Positions 45,774-57,950 of a stretch of DNA of 64,000 nucleotides are shown one piece after another; position 1 is the stretch's first letter; every line of letters begins with the position of its first letter. Below the pieces are notes generated by a model that searched no databases, was not told where the DNA came from, and saw nothing but the letters and a program-made list of their open reading frames with translations. The position numbers and the translations under genes were made by a program. The stretch covers positions 1 through 64,000 of the forward strand of contig SGPM01000144.1 in NCBI GenBank assembly GCA_004802725.1, read 5' to 3'. Source of the stretch: Antrodiella citrinella. Lineage: Eukaryota; Basidiomycota; Agaricomycetes; Polyporales; Steccherinaceae.

Positions 45774-46029
45774 CCGTGCTCCTCTCTGTCCTCGTGCCTC
45801 GGGTTGCACTTTATGCTATTCTTAGCTCTTGCAGTATGCTATCGTATTCGCACATGGTTTTTTTTTAAATCTTAAGGCTACAGTTGTTTCCGTTCCAGAG
45901 TTTCCACTTCTACTTCAATAGTTGTACCACCTCCCCCTCATTTGACGATACCACTTTGTATCAATACTTATACCATCCTGTGGACTCCGGATTCTAAGCA
46001 CGGACTAAATCTTGTCTTGTCGTTTAGGT

Positions 46030-47248
46030 CTATGCCGTCCACCCGCCGTCTACTGGGATGATCTAAACCCGAACCCGGCAGGTCCTAAAGCAAATCGTGC
46101 GTATATTGTGTATGCTGCGTACCTTGTTCGTCATATAACCGTTTGTGGCGACGAGAACGACGACGGAAGCTATCTCGTCTGGTTTACCGAACCTACCCAC
46201 AGGAATCTTGTTCTGTCGTGGAGATCCAACACATGGTTGCAAATGATATAGGAGGGGGTGCTTACCTGGAACTCGGGAGAGACGTCTTTCATCATGACAG
46301 TATCTGCAGGATGCCACAGTGTTCAATGCTGTTTACATTTGCTTCACTTGTCGCACTCACCAGTGATGAGCGCAGGTGCTATGGCATTCGATGTCTAACA
46401 GGATGCATCATGTTCAGCGATACATCTGGGCGAATGCGAAGCTAAGGTAGCTCACAATACCATCTTTGCAATACCGCTGAGAAAGCCAGTGGACGAGTCC
46501 ATGCAAAGCAGCTTTCGAGGAGGCGTAGTGGGGTCCAATCACGCCACCAGTTACTGCATTCCTCCTCAGTGACTTGGGATGGGTATAGACGATATGAAGA
46601 GGGCTCACATGCTGCGACACTGGTCATTTCGAAGTTGAATAAGGATCATTTACTTCGTGGACGTGTCACTCACCTAGAGGTAAATATGAGCCTCCCCCAC
46701 TTCTGAGATTCCATGTGCGGCAAGCACAGCTGTGCGAGCTACGAATAATCAACCTCATCTCCAAAGGAATGGGATATAAACTTACCTTGAAGCTCGTCCC
46801 GGCATGTGTCCTCCAAACATCCTCGAACACCTCTGAACTAATATCCTGGATATTCCCCATCGGTCCGATTTTGGGCCCAGTGACACCGTGGTTGGCGAAC
46901 AGGATGTCTGGAGGGCCTAGAGCTTTCACGACGTCCGCGTGCAGCTTCTCCGCTCCTGCGTATGTAGACAAGTCGGCTTGGAAGACGTGTGCGCGCACGT
47001 TGGGAGCTAGCGAAGGTAATTCGGACGCTAGGTCATGTGCGATAGCTTTGGTGGAATCCGAATTATGATGGACTGCTATCGAGCTACCTAGACGAGCGAG
47101 AGACCGAGCGGATGCTTGGCCAATACCACCACTGCGTATAATGATATCATCTTTGAGGACACATTTGAAACTTTCTGTACAGCGAGATTTGGGCTTACGT
47201 GCAGCCTGTGATCAAAATGAGTTTGCGAGCGAGAGGATAGTCAGACAT
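46030..47248 (-). CDS. Classical short-chain dehydrogenase/reductase (3-oxoacyl-ACP reductase-like)
   Basis: Eight exons on the minus strand: 47248-47199, 47131-46786, 46738-46674, 46564-46456, 46394-46361, 46303-46266, 46212-46123, 46062-46030 (254 aa). TGCTGGIG at residue 14 is the TG-x-x-x-G-x-G cofactor site, NHG replaces the common NAG, Tyr167/Lys171 in HYASSK are the catalytic pair, and the end VDGGW is the usual C-terminal block. Intron 3 (46565-46673) is about 109 nt, longer than its neighbours, with CTGAG as acceptor; a shorter alternative gives no continuous frame. Substrate unknown. It sits tail-to-tail with the CM1 protein gene (257 bp between stops). Confidence 0.86.
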
Positions 47249-47888
47249 TTCGTTTGTTACTTGGTCGCCGCAGAGGGGCAAAGGCCGCAGAGCCGGAGCA
47301 GACAAAGTCATTTCTTATATAATTTTCGAGGGGCTACTAGCGGAGCGCCGCATCTTCCAAATTTACCTCCTTGTATTAACTTTCGTCACGAGCTATGTAC
47401 GTCGCAGAAATGGTAGATGATACTATCCATTCTCTTGAATCTATGTGAGTTCACTAGTTCCGAATGTATGCTCAAAAATCCGCGTGTCGTCTAATATCGT
47501 CAAGGGCCCCTCGGCCTCGTCGCTGCCATCGTGGCTTCGAGTTGAACGTTTTGAACTCGATCTCGCTATTTCTGCATCCGACCTTCGAAGAGAACATACC
47601 TGGAGAGCGTGATCACCGGGATCTTCACGTTGTGGTGTCGAAAAGGTCTTTTGATTCCGTGGCTCGAAAGGACGATTTTGTTGCCACGTTACAACAAACT
47701 CTACGACGATCCCTCTGACATTGCCATATTCAGCACATTCGGCTCATCTGCTTGTCGACTTCAAGCTTCATCCTCATTCAGCAAAAACTTATTTTGAGAG
47801 CGGTTTCGAGCGTGTCGTGAGGAGGTAGGTCAGATCTTGTAAGTTTATCGTTCAAGCCTGATCTTTTATAAGCTAGACAACACTAGGA
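47249..47888. other. Divergent promoter region
   Basis: Between the SDR start (-) and the F-box gene start (+). No exon or repeat supported; a TATA-like tttataag lies at 47863-47870, close to the F-box ATG. Confidence 0.4.
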
Positions 47889-49351
47889 ATGATCTCTGTC
47901 ATTCCGCATATACCGTTGGAAGTCATAGATGGGATTCTACGTAATCTCAGGGTGCATTGGACTCGGGATTTGGCCTCTTGTGCTTTGGTTTGTCGCTCAT
48001 GGAAGGAATTTACCCGGGGGCATCTTTTCCACGAAATGTCGTTCGCCTTTGAGGTACCAAGCGCGATTGACTTGATCATCTGCAACCTATCTCCGACCTG
48101 TACGTGATTTTTCTTTCTATGAGCTCACAGAGAATTGAAACATTGAATGAACAGCACGAATGACCAGCAGCAAGACTCTGTCGGACTTGATGGACTTTCT
48201 GACGCTCCATCCTCAAATTCGGACGTGCATTCGGAGGTTGACACTACGGCGCCGAAATCCCATCAATGGAGCGCTCCTTGCTCATACCCAAACCCAATTG
48301 ACCTCCTTGCTCGGTCCTGACTACTTGCCCCTTCTCCGCCACCTATCCCTCATCAATGTTGTGCTCATACGACCATTTACGCTGACACCGACCCTGCCAT
48401 CAATACCTCCGCTGAGCTCGCTGCATATTCATCTTGATCGCGACAGGCATATTCAGGCCGTCGACTTGTTATACCTGCTCTCGCTCTTCAATTCGGCACA
48501 ACACCTCTCGTTGACCGGTAGTCCAACCATTACCCATTCCAACGATACTATCCCTGGAATACCTCCTGCATTACCGTATCGACTTCTGGAGCCAAAAGTC
48601 TTGACTCTCACGAAACTGTCTTCATATGTCCCTCTTCTGCGCATGTGTTTTCCAGCAGTCATAAAGAACCTCTGTGTCTTCAAGGCCGGCCTCTTTGACA
48701 TCGATATCACGGATGATTCTCACGTCGCTGCGATGCAACAATTGCTTCAAGATCTTCGATTTTCCGGAAGAGATGTCGCGCTATACTATACAGTGCTGGA
48801 CCGGAACGACAGATGTAAGCCACCGATTTCGCCCTCCATATATCTCGTAGTCTAATTTCCACACAGATCGACCTCCGGACTTCTCGTTTTTTGCACCATT
48901 CGTGCGCACGTTCATCCTCCAGTTCTCACTTTATGAAGAGGAAAGCGACGTTGAGAATTCAGTGATATGGACGCTGGTCGCTAAGATACTTTCGTCCCTG
49001 CTTCCTTGTCCTACCAGCACCACATCACCCTTCTACCTTCAGACCGTCGTGCTGAAGATCTCTGGACGTGAACAGCCGACAAACTGGCTTCCCGACCTCT
49101 ACGACCACCGCGATCTCATCAAAGGCCTCGAGCTCCCACAGACCTCGCTCAGAGCGAAACGCGTGGAGGACGTGTTGCTTCGCCTTTTGGATGCTCGTTG
49201 TCTGTCTGGCTCGGACAATTTTGGAGATGAAGATGGTGGGTTCTTCGTGAGGTTCTCATCTCATGATCATATGCCGCCGTTCAATGGGAGGATTCAGAGT
49301 CTGTGTCGGCGTGCATTTCCTCGGCTGGATGCTATGAACTTGATTTTTTGA
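47889..49351 (+). CDS. F-box protein
   Basis: Three exons: 47889-48099, 48155-48814, 48867-49351 (451 aa). Residues about 5-50 are an F-box: IPHIPLEVIDGILRNL, then LASCALVCRSW and RGHLFHEMSF. The rest is leucine-rich with irregular LRR-like strands (LRHLSLINVVL, LSSLHIHLD, LLRMCFPAVIKNL). F-box proteins bind Skp1 and bring substrates to the SCF ubiquitin ligase; the C-terminal part would choose the substrate. This is one of the expanded, lineage-specific families in Agaricomycetes. The frame is continuous, unlike the damaged F-box gene at 22.5-23.4 kb. Confidence 0.82.
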
Positions 49352-49804
49352 ATGTTATATTGACACGTACTCCCGTTCGTTCCTTGTTCTCCTACTTCCA
49401 TTTATTCAGCTATAGATTACGTTGGTCCCGACATCGCGAATCCATTGTCGCTACTGAGCATCAACTATAGCAAAAAACTGTACAAGTGTATCCTTCGTGC
49501 TCAGCGCTTGGCCAACGACGCGTCCACTCAAAATGGGCGATGTCAGTCAGCATTCGTGCAGGTACAGACACAGAAGCGACTTCGGTGGCTATTAGTCCGA
49601 CTAGTTCGAGAGCTCGCAGTACAAGGAGCGTCACAGAATACAATATCATTTGACTTGAATATCCATTATGCTTGCAAATCGCTCTACTCTTTCATCAGTA
49701 CAAAAGGCCGTCTAGATCTGCTGCTCACGACTGGCCATCCGGCCTAGTATCAATTCGAACTTTTACTGAATGAGATGATGAGGTGACATTCCACAGGAAA
49801 ACAC
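49352..49804. other. Intergenic region between convergent genes
   Basis: Contains the two 3' regions. The plus frame at 49445-49747 lacks domain support. Confidence 0.4.
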
Positions 49805-52385
49805 TCACGAAGCGTCATTGAAAAGTTGCGTCATCATGTCAGTATATTCAGTTGGCTTCTCCTCCCTGATTTCTTCAATAAACTTGAGAGCCTTGTAATA
49901 TTCGTCCTCAAAGATTACAGTTTCCAAGGTCGAGTGGATCTTGCGTCCGTTTCTGATGTATGCCTTCAAAGAAGCAGTGATCTGTGCATATAATGAGTAC
50001 GGTCGGTCTTATGAAGTTGAGCATTGGAGAAACGCACTCCACCGGCTATATATGCAAGAAACGGAGCTGGGATTTCCTTGTCACCTTGTGGCGACACCGG
50101 GAAGTCGGAGCAGTATTTGATGCCCCCATACCGATTATTGGAGATGATTCGCTTGATAGCGGAGGAGAAGATCGGTCGTTCGAACGGTCTTGAAGTGTCG
50201 GGATTCTAAGAATCGTGTAAGCATACTGTATGACAAATGATAGACTTATGCCTTGCCTTGGGACTACCAGAGTATATGTATTTCAGGTCGGTCATCAAGT
50301 TCTTCTTGATATTCCGCGCAGTGAGGCCCGCAAGGCCATATTCTCGAGCGATCAAACCTGCACATGCTTGCTTGATATCACACCTCATATTCTTGCAGCG
50401 TCGTTTACACTGTCAAGTGCTTCAGTCATAACTGAGCGTAATTTGAAAAGCCGTACGAACCAAAACGATAGCTGTCTTCGCGTAGCCCGTGTCTTTAGAG
50501 ACACGCACGTGAATCTCCTTGTAGACTGCATCATCTCCCGGCTTCTTGTTCTGTTTCCTGATCTCCTCTATGCATCCGAGAATCAATGACCGCTGATGCT
50601 GAGCTTGCTTTTCAGTGGTGACCCGCTGTCCATTAATTAATAAGTCCTTGAGAATGACCTTGATTGCTGCGCGTATGACATCCTGAATCGGGGCAGACTG
50701 CTGTGCGAGGCCTGCTACCTTGTAAGGTTGTTCGTACTTGACCATAGGCTGCCATACAAAGCAGGCATCTGATAAAGATCCTGCCGGTGTGACAGTGGCG
50801 CTCGTGATAGTCGTCGTGGTTTGGGTGTTAGATTTTGACCGACAACCTATCTGTGAAGTCGTTTGCGAATGTACAGCAGATGACGCTCCCTGCCGACGCT
50901 ATCATATAATAAGCGATAGATCGGTGCAATGTCAATGATAGACACCTACATCCTTGATCATAGTGTGTCTAGCATGTACAGTGCCCACTTGAGGGATCTG
51001 AGGTTGATGCAACGAAACCTCGGGTGGCAGCTGGTGGAGAATTAGTTGGGGCTGCGGCGTATGAGATACCGTAGGTTGGCATGATCGCGTTCCGTGTGTG
51101 TCGCCACCATGAAGATCCGAAGTTGAATGCACTGCTAGTGGAAGCAAGGAAGGTGGCTCGTCTCGTGCTGGTTGAGAGACGTGGGATGCAGGGTGGCACG
51201 GAGAGGGAACTAATACTTTCGAAGGTTCGGCCTGCGTACTAGGAACCTATGAAAAGACGCAGTCTGAAAATAGAGATGGATGCAAACATATAAAAGCGTA
51301 CCAAGTTTTCAGAAGCAGAATCCTTGCATCCTTCTTTAGTGACCTGACTAAGGGAGGTGACTGGGTACCGCGGGAGTTGAGCGCTGCGCATCGCTAGACT
51401 GTCACGAAACACGCTCCGCGAGTACCCTTGGTTATAAGCACCAGATAAGCTTGCAGCTTGCTTGTCATACGCGTTCCATCCGAATCTCTCATCACCTGAT
51501 GCCTCGTCGCCATGGCCGTCAGGCATCTGGTCCAGCTGGTAGTCAGCGGAGTGGCAACGAAATTCGCTCGACCGCCCAGAGGTGGATACGAGCTAAAGAC
51601 GACCTTATTGAGTCATCAGACAAAAATGTTATCATAACATACTCACTTCACTACTGGAGATTGATGTCGCATCCGAGTCAACGTCATCACTTTCGACGCC
51701 TTCCTCCGAGTAATCCTGCTGGCCTGAGTCTGCTTCCCGCTCTTCTTCGTCGTTGGGTGATACACAGTCTTCCTTTTGCTGGCCCATCTCTGAAAATCGT
51801 CCATTATCGACAAGGGAAGACTCCTGACCGCCCACGATGCGACCGTATATATCGGTCAAAGGAATATATTGAAGGGAAGAAGCAGGTGACAGGGGCTCCA
51901 AGGGGTACCCAAAGTCGCAAACGGACAATCTTGCGAAAGTTTTGATTGAGGAAGGTGAGCTGAAACGATGCTCAGAAGCCTCAGATGTTCTCTGCAACTT
52001 GATTCCATGGGCGCCCCCGTCGTCCGGGCGTCTCCGCTTCTGAATCACTGGGATGGGAGTGTCAAGTTCAACGTTCAACCCAAATTTGCATGACAAAAAG
52101 TATTCGACTTACCAACATTCTCCGTATGAGTGAAACTATTGCCACGTCCGTCACTGGTCACTTGGTCATTATCCGTAGCTGAACGCCACTGAGGCTTATC
52201 TGGAGTGTCGAAAGCATGACCCGCGGAGCTGGAGTGTCTTCCTGATTCTGTTTGTGAGAGCGGAGGTTCAGTGGATGGGATATGGGAGGTGAAGGAGTAG
52301 AGACCGGGGCTAACCTGTGGTCATAGTAAGGCAAAGTCATAGAACCGCGATGACTTGAAAAACTGGACATACATGAGGGAGGCAT
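49805..52385 (-). CDS. DUF6532-like protein, basidiomycete-specific
   Basis: Minus strand, about 10 exons. Well-supported ones: 52024?-51648 region (KRRRPDDGG to SISSSE), about 51623-51301 (to SASENL), about 51241-50942 (VPSTQAEPSK to HTMIKDV), about 50854-50445 (to TAIVL), a region near 50380-50257, 50205-50038 and 49981-49805. The N-terminal half is disordered (Ser/Pro/Gln/Asp-rich). The C-terminal half matches the DUF6532 layout: IRAAIKVILKDLLINGQ, then GLIAREYGLAGLTARNIKK, LKYIYSG, RPFERPIFSSAIKRIISN, and a last exon FEDEYYKALKFIEEIREEKP. The junction near 50.40 kb is not resolved (one base off frame), so a frameshift is possible. The intron at 50206-50256 uses a GC donor (CCCAAG|GCAAGG). 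Function unknown; the start at 52385 is tentative. Confidence 0.6.
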
Positions 52386-53197
52386 TATATAGGGCCCCTA
52401 TGGGTCAATCGTGTCAAAGGACAGAATCAGCAAAGCTTGGAAGTCGTGCACGACATGCGGATCGCGCAGTGCAAATGACAAAGGTCTTTATTGCGGGACA
52501 CAAAGAGCCACTTTGGCAAAACGTCGAGCCTAAGGAGACCATTAATATATATTCTCATTCCAGGCCGCAAAGACAACTAAACTTTGAAAGGCTCGTAAAG
52601 GGAAATACATACTTTGTTGCATTTGTTGCAATGAGCGTGCAACGGTCAGCAACTTGAAGCTTCAGCTACCGGCGATGGACTCGTGTATGCATACACTGGC
52701 ATTCAAGCTCAAACTATCCGACTCGACGTTACTGTAAGGACCATATGCGAGGAATGAAAATAACGCGAGTCGACTGACATTGAATATATGGGCCGTGAAG
52801 GTATGTAAAACTTGAAAGTACGATGGAACATACCCCAATAGTAATGCAATTCGTTTCACATCCCCTTTTCCTCGAAGATTGGGTGAGCGAAGAGGTGAGA
52901 CGGACGGCGGGGCGACGGCATGATCAACGGTCCATAGTCGCCTGGCATACTGTATAACATCCGTAATGTATACAGGTACAATGTATCAGCCTGAATTTCG
53001 CCCATTTTGCTCGATCTTCTGTACCAAAAACCCGAATAGGGTAGAAAATCGCAGATTAGGCGCCCCCCAAAATCGCCAAAATTCCTCGATTTTGGATGAG
53101 ACCGAAAAACTCTGTCGGGTCCTGTTCTTGCCACATCTGAATTGCTTCCTATTACTTTGCTACTATGGTAAGTGACATTTCGCTAGTCGTGTAACGA
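52386..53197. other. Intergenic region
   Basis: Promoter of the DUF6532-like gene on the left and 3' region of DUF6593 copy C on the right. No exon supported. Confidence 0.45.
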
Positions 53198-53926
53198 TCA
53201 ATTGATACCAGGCATGTATACTATCTTATTCACAGACAGTCCCATCCTTTTACCTCGGACTCGGTATTTCTGCTCCACGATAATCAAAGACGCGAGAACG
53301 GCATCTTGCATCAGCTCAGCTTCGGACTGAAACGACAGTGAAGCTGATTCGACTCGTGGAATCGACGCGCAAAACCAGGCGATAGGTCTGAATGGAAAAC
53401 TCTCATTGTAGAGCTATGGTGAATAATGCAGGTCAGAAGCATCCCTGTTGAGCAATCTGTTGACAAGAAGTACGCACAGCAAGTTCTCGTATGCTGGTCG
53501 GTTTCCAGACATACCTCACCGAAGGAACATCATTAAGCAGAGCTCTGTAGGTCCATATATTGACATCAGATCGCGATGTACGCACCAAACCGGCTCGAAT
53601 ACACACGGATCGGTGAAAGTCTGCTTCGCCAACCAATCTTTGATCTTCAGCGGAGGGAAGCCTTCGAAGGTGATCTTATCTGGTGATAGTTCGTTCCTGT
53701 CGATCCGAACCACCTTAACAGAGCCCTGCTGGCTGGCCGGGATAACCCTGTTTATGGTAGTTCGAGTCGTGTTCTGATTTGTCTGTACGATGTAGACGGG
53801 AGAGCTGGTACCACGGATACAAAGTACGGTGTCGAGGAGACTGTCTCGAGAGAAAGATAGAACAGTCCGAGCTTCCCTGTTAGGGAGTGGCGGGTTGTAA
53901 TCAACAAGTGTGAGTTGGGAATCCAT
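53198..53926 (-). CDS. DUF6593-like protein, copy C
   Basis: Three exons on the minus strand: 53926-53607, 53544-53478, 53413-53198 (200 aa). It opens MDSQLTLVDYNPPLPNREAR and is closely similar to copy A throughout: LSFSRDSLLDT, IDRNELSPDKITFEGFP, YVWKPTSIRELA, FPFRPIAWF and LASLIIVEQKYRVRGK. The introns have the same phases (2 and 0) as in copy A. Copies A and C are thus recent paralogues about 38 kb apart in the same orientation. Function unknown. Confidence 0.7.
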
Positions 53927-54355
53927 ATGTGCGTGTGTTGTGGTGGAAAATCACCAGACGGGCTTTGTTGCCCTTATATCAAGTGCACTGATGAGGTCTT
54001 TCCGGACCGATACGTTAACACAAGTGTTCAGATGACCATGACTTATGCAGGTTGTCTTGAGATGGAGGTGCGTGCGCAGTGGTTCGTTCTGAAGCCTCGA
54101 ACATGAACTACGACTGCGGCGCGGATGGACTCGAACCTGCCTCGGCACCCTTCAAAGGGTCTGGTAGCAAACACGACAGTTATAAACATGTGGAGTGATT
54201 CACAACAATGAATCGACACAATATGAACGAACAAGCATGTATGTACTAGAAGACAAGTAGAGAGTCACGACAATTATACTACATAAGGCTCAGGCCAAAA
54301 GTGAGCTACGAGCCGCTGGCACGCAAGAGATAGAATACAAACAAGATCCCAACCT
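53927..54355. other. Short intergenic region
   Basis: Promoter of DUF6593 copy C and 3' region of the next gene. Contains a tRNA-like stretch (54115-54180) that I rejected. Confidence 0.4.
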
Positions 54356-55702
54356 TCACACCTGCAGAAAGTCCGTTCTGAGAGAATCAGCATCCCCCTT
54401 GTGCTTTCTTGTGAGGTTGAACGAAATCGGAGACGAAGCCAAGAACGCAAATGGCATGGAAGGCGGCGCAGCTAGCAACGGCACCGCCGATGCACCCGCT
54501 GAAGCTGATGAAGCCGTTGACACCGCCTTGTCTTCGGCCTCACCTCCTGCACCAGCACCACTGACCATGTCACCAAAACCAGGGGACGACGGTGGTGTAA
54601 TTGTGTGTGTGTTGTTGGCCTTGCCACCAGCGCTGCTATCGCCGCCGGGAGGCGCAAGCGTCAGAAGGGTTGTGCTGCCGTTACGGGTGGCGATGGAGGG
54701 CGTCATGATGGCGGAAGAATTGCCCATACGGAAATTACGTTCTCTTGCACGCCGAGAGTCGTGTATCCGTCGAAGGACATAGTAAATGACGGCACCCAGG
54801 ATCACGAGAGCGATGATGGACCCGAAGACCGCAGCAAGAGCGACGGGGACTTTGGATGATGTTTTCGATGACGATGATCTGAAAAATCGTGTTAAACTTT
54901 TGTAAGGTACGCGTTGAACCGGAGTATGAACATACGAAGTCGAGGCTGGTGGGCTTGCTGAGGCATTAGTAGTAGCGGATGATCCTGCGGCACTGGTTGA
55001 TGTTGGTGGAGGTCTGCAAAGATGCCGCTTGTTAATTGAGGACGTTTGAATAGGCGGATCAACTCACTCTGATACCCACGGGGGAACTACGGTGGGGAGC
55101 ACGGTCGCGCCTGAACTCACGGTCCTGTGCATCGTCTTCAGACGTTTCGAATCACTACATGAGACTGATTCACTTACAACGGCGACGTAGATGACGATGG
55201 ACTGGTGAAGGTAACATAATCGATATCTAGCCACGATCCGCGAACACCGCTTCCGGTGAGCCGCGCAGTCAGGGAGACGAAGTGGGGGGATGTGGAGTTG
55301 GGGTCGAAGGTATGAGAAAAGAGTAGTTGCTGGAACGCGCTCGCGTCTGCATACGCAGAGAGAAAAATTATAGTATCGTCGTATTGAACGCTGAAGTTTC
55401 CCTGGAAAATTGAGTGTAAGTAGCTCTCATGGAAACCAGCTAAACGCCACAACATACATGACCAAGTCCCTTCGAGCCGTACAGGTAGAAGGACAGCCCA
55501 TTTATCGACATGTTGAGCTGCGCACCATCTTCTTGCGCTGAATGATACGTGTCCTGGAAGAACTGCGTACGTTGTGTGTCAGATGGTGGTTGCACAGCCC
55601 ACGCGCCGGGTGTGTAGTCGAGCTGGGAGGATGTGTCGTCCAATGTGAAGTTCATGAGGGCGAGTAAAGTAGCCAAACGCGAAGGTTGGAAGAGGAAAAT
55701 AA
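54356..55702 (-). CDS. Single-pass membrane protein with extracellular beta-rich domain (5' end unresolved)
   Basis: Five exons on the minus strand are clear: 55702-55458, 55401-55178, 55124-55068, 55013-54936, 54878-54356. The first one begins in phase 1, so at least one small upstream exon with the start codon is missing from this model. The extracellular part contains NFTLDDTSSQLDYTPGAW, then GLSFYLYGSKGLGH, FSVQYDD and LDIDYVTF, a pattern common to basidiomycete surface proteins with a jelly-roll-like domain. A Ser/Thr/Pro linker (STSAAGSSATTNASASPP) follows, then one membrane helix (VALAAVFGSIIALVILGAVI) with YYVLRRIH on its inner side, and a 120-residue cytoplasmic tail. The layout suggests a wall sensor or adhesion protein, which is inference. 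Confidence 0.7.
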
Positions 55703-57950
55703 CTAGACTCGCATAAGATCCAGACCTAGGTCGATTGGCCTAGAGAGACAAAAGAGTGGAATGGAAGCGTGAACACGCAAAAGGAGCGTTGTGGCGATGC
55801 TCTGTGAAAGTCGAGCTTGCTGACGTGGCCAGAAGACGAAGGACGGCGTCGAAAGTCAAGCAAGATGAGGGAAGAGAAAGAAAACAGCGAAGGTACCTGC
55901 GGGCGTTGCGAGGTGGCAGGGTCGGGCGGGCAAGCCAGGGAACCGGATGAAGTAGTATGTGAGTATCATAACGAGATTTGATGCGAACGTCGACACACGA
56001 GATGTTGATAGGTGCAGGTACCCTTCCGAACCAGGACCGAACCCCACCACAATCATGATGACCTGGTTCTGAGGTCGACTCGTCTGCGACACCATCTGGC
56101 AAGCAGTGCGCCATCAATGCCGGCGGCAGTCTAACTTGAACGTTCATGTTGTCGGTCTGGACTCTGCTTGGGGTGCTCAGACAAACGGGCAAAATGTGCA
56201 GACCAGCGAGAAATTTGGATCTGGGATAAATATGTCAATCCCATATCGAAGTGAGCTCGTAGTCTAGGAGAAAGAACGTACCGCTCAGAAGCGTTGTATG
56301 TCAGAATGGTGTCGGTCAAAGATGGTACGCGCATAAACTTGATCGGTTCGCATCAACGATGATCTGCAAGTTGCCGGGCCGTACACAAACGCCGGCATCG
56401 TCTTTCAAGTTACTTATCCAAAACTTAAAAGTGCTGCAACGAGGAAACTCACGTTCATATGCGTTATACCTACACGAAGAGGACACGTCTACTGCGGACT
56501 TCTCTGGAGAACACCTTGGAGCGCAACATGCTCTGCCCCGACGCTGGTCGCGAAGTTTGCAGATCCACGAAGTCAGCGCGCACGATGTCATGACCGCAAC
56601 CGTGGGGCATTCAATATTCAGGACTGAAGTCTGAGGCCTGGGGACCAACAGACCGACGCTAGGAACTGCATGGGAATGATTGCAGGGCAGGAACTCTGCG
56701 ACCTGGTGTGTACAACATCAAAGGCAGTAATGAGTAAGTTACTAGGGAGTTGTCTTCTTTGGTCTTCCGTGGTGTCGAGACATCCTACCTTTGCGACCAC
56801 ACCCTGGATTCCTGAGTCTTAGTTGGGGCACATGGAAGGTTGTGTGGTGAGACAACACATGGGACACCGTGACCATAATCTTTCGGTGGTTGGTGCGCTG
56901 TGATGCGCAGACCTCGGATATGCCACTAGCAAAGATCCTCGACCTTGTTGGCACGAGAACGTTTGCGTTAACATCCTCACCTTTCAGTTCGTATGTTTCT
57001 CTGGTAGACGGTTTATCCCAGATTTTTACAGACCGCTGGCGAGTCGATATGGATCATCATATCATCATACCTCTCCTGCAAGAAAATGGTCCAATATTGT
57101 CGGTTTGTCATTTCTTCCTTGAAATGTCTTGGTCAGAAACATGGATAATCATTGCGTCGAAGGTACTCACTACCCTCCGCGTCATATCGTGCGACATCTG
57201 CAGGTTACGTGTCAGCTCTAAACATCGACGGGAAAAGAGATGTTTCTGACTCGGAAACAATGCAGTGTGGACCGTTCTTCTCATCCAAGAGGATGTCTCT
57301 ATGTATGGTTCTATCTCCAAGTGGCCGTCAATGAATGACGTCGATAGCGACATCGCTGTGTGCCCGAGGTGCGTGAGTGATCCCATGTAGTTCCCTGATG
57401 ATGCTCCTGAGAACAATACTCGCCGTTTTATCAGATTATAAAGCTCTAAGTGAACGGCGTTGCTTTGTGTTCTGAAGGTCATGACGTTGTGGGCCATCGT
57501 CTCCCCGGGATTGGGATATGAGGCGTCGTATCGAGAACAGAGCCTTGGAAAAAGCACCAGAGAAGAGGGTTGTTCAAGATATACCTGCCACCGATGAAGA
57601 ATACTAACAGACAAATTGCTGCGCGCAGACGTACGTACGCTGTCAAAACGTGTCAGTCGAAGGAGTGCCGACCAGCTAACAAACCTTCGCGAGGCCTCTA
57701 CCATCATGCAGGGTGAGATCTTCTGCTGTCAGAAGCTCAATACCTCATTGACATAGATTTGTAGAGAAGAAGGATGTACTTCAGAGGCAAGGTTTGAAGA
57801 CGACATCTGGCCTCATGTCGCGGTGGTCATGAGAGAAACTTTGCACCCACTCTCAAAGACGCATTACGGCTCGTCAGCTGAACCCTCCTCCTTCCAACCA
57901 AAACAGATCGCAACAAAAGATCATGGGGACTGATAGGGATTTTTTTCGAC
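55703..57950. other. Region with weak coding signals, not resolved
   Basis: Must contain the first exon of the membrane protein. On the minus strand, 57770-57000 has some coding-like pieces (MSSSNLASEVHPSSLQIYV at about 57807, LRAAICLLVFFIGG near 57620, and HLELYNLIKRRVLFSG near 57445), with possible introns between them, as would be expected for a small membrane-protein gene. I could not join them into one frame. Confidence 0.3.

Noticed and set aside
46575..46672. Extra SDR exon reading VAACEPSSYRLYP
   Set aside because: No donor in the right phase links it to the YASSK exon; treating the whole stretch as one intron gives a continuous frame and the normal SDR sequence.
54115..54180. tRNA-like stretch on the minus strand (contains GGTTCGAGTCC and a hairpin ACCCTTTGAAGGGT)
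   Set aside because: The bases around the T-loop-like motif do not pair (GCAGG against CCATC), and no matching acceptor or anticodon stem can be drawn.
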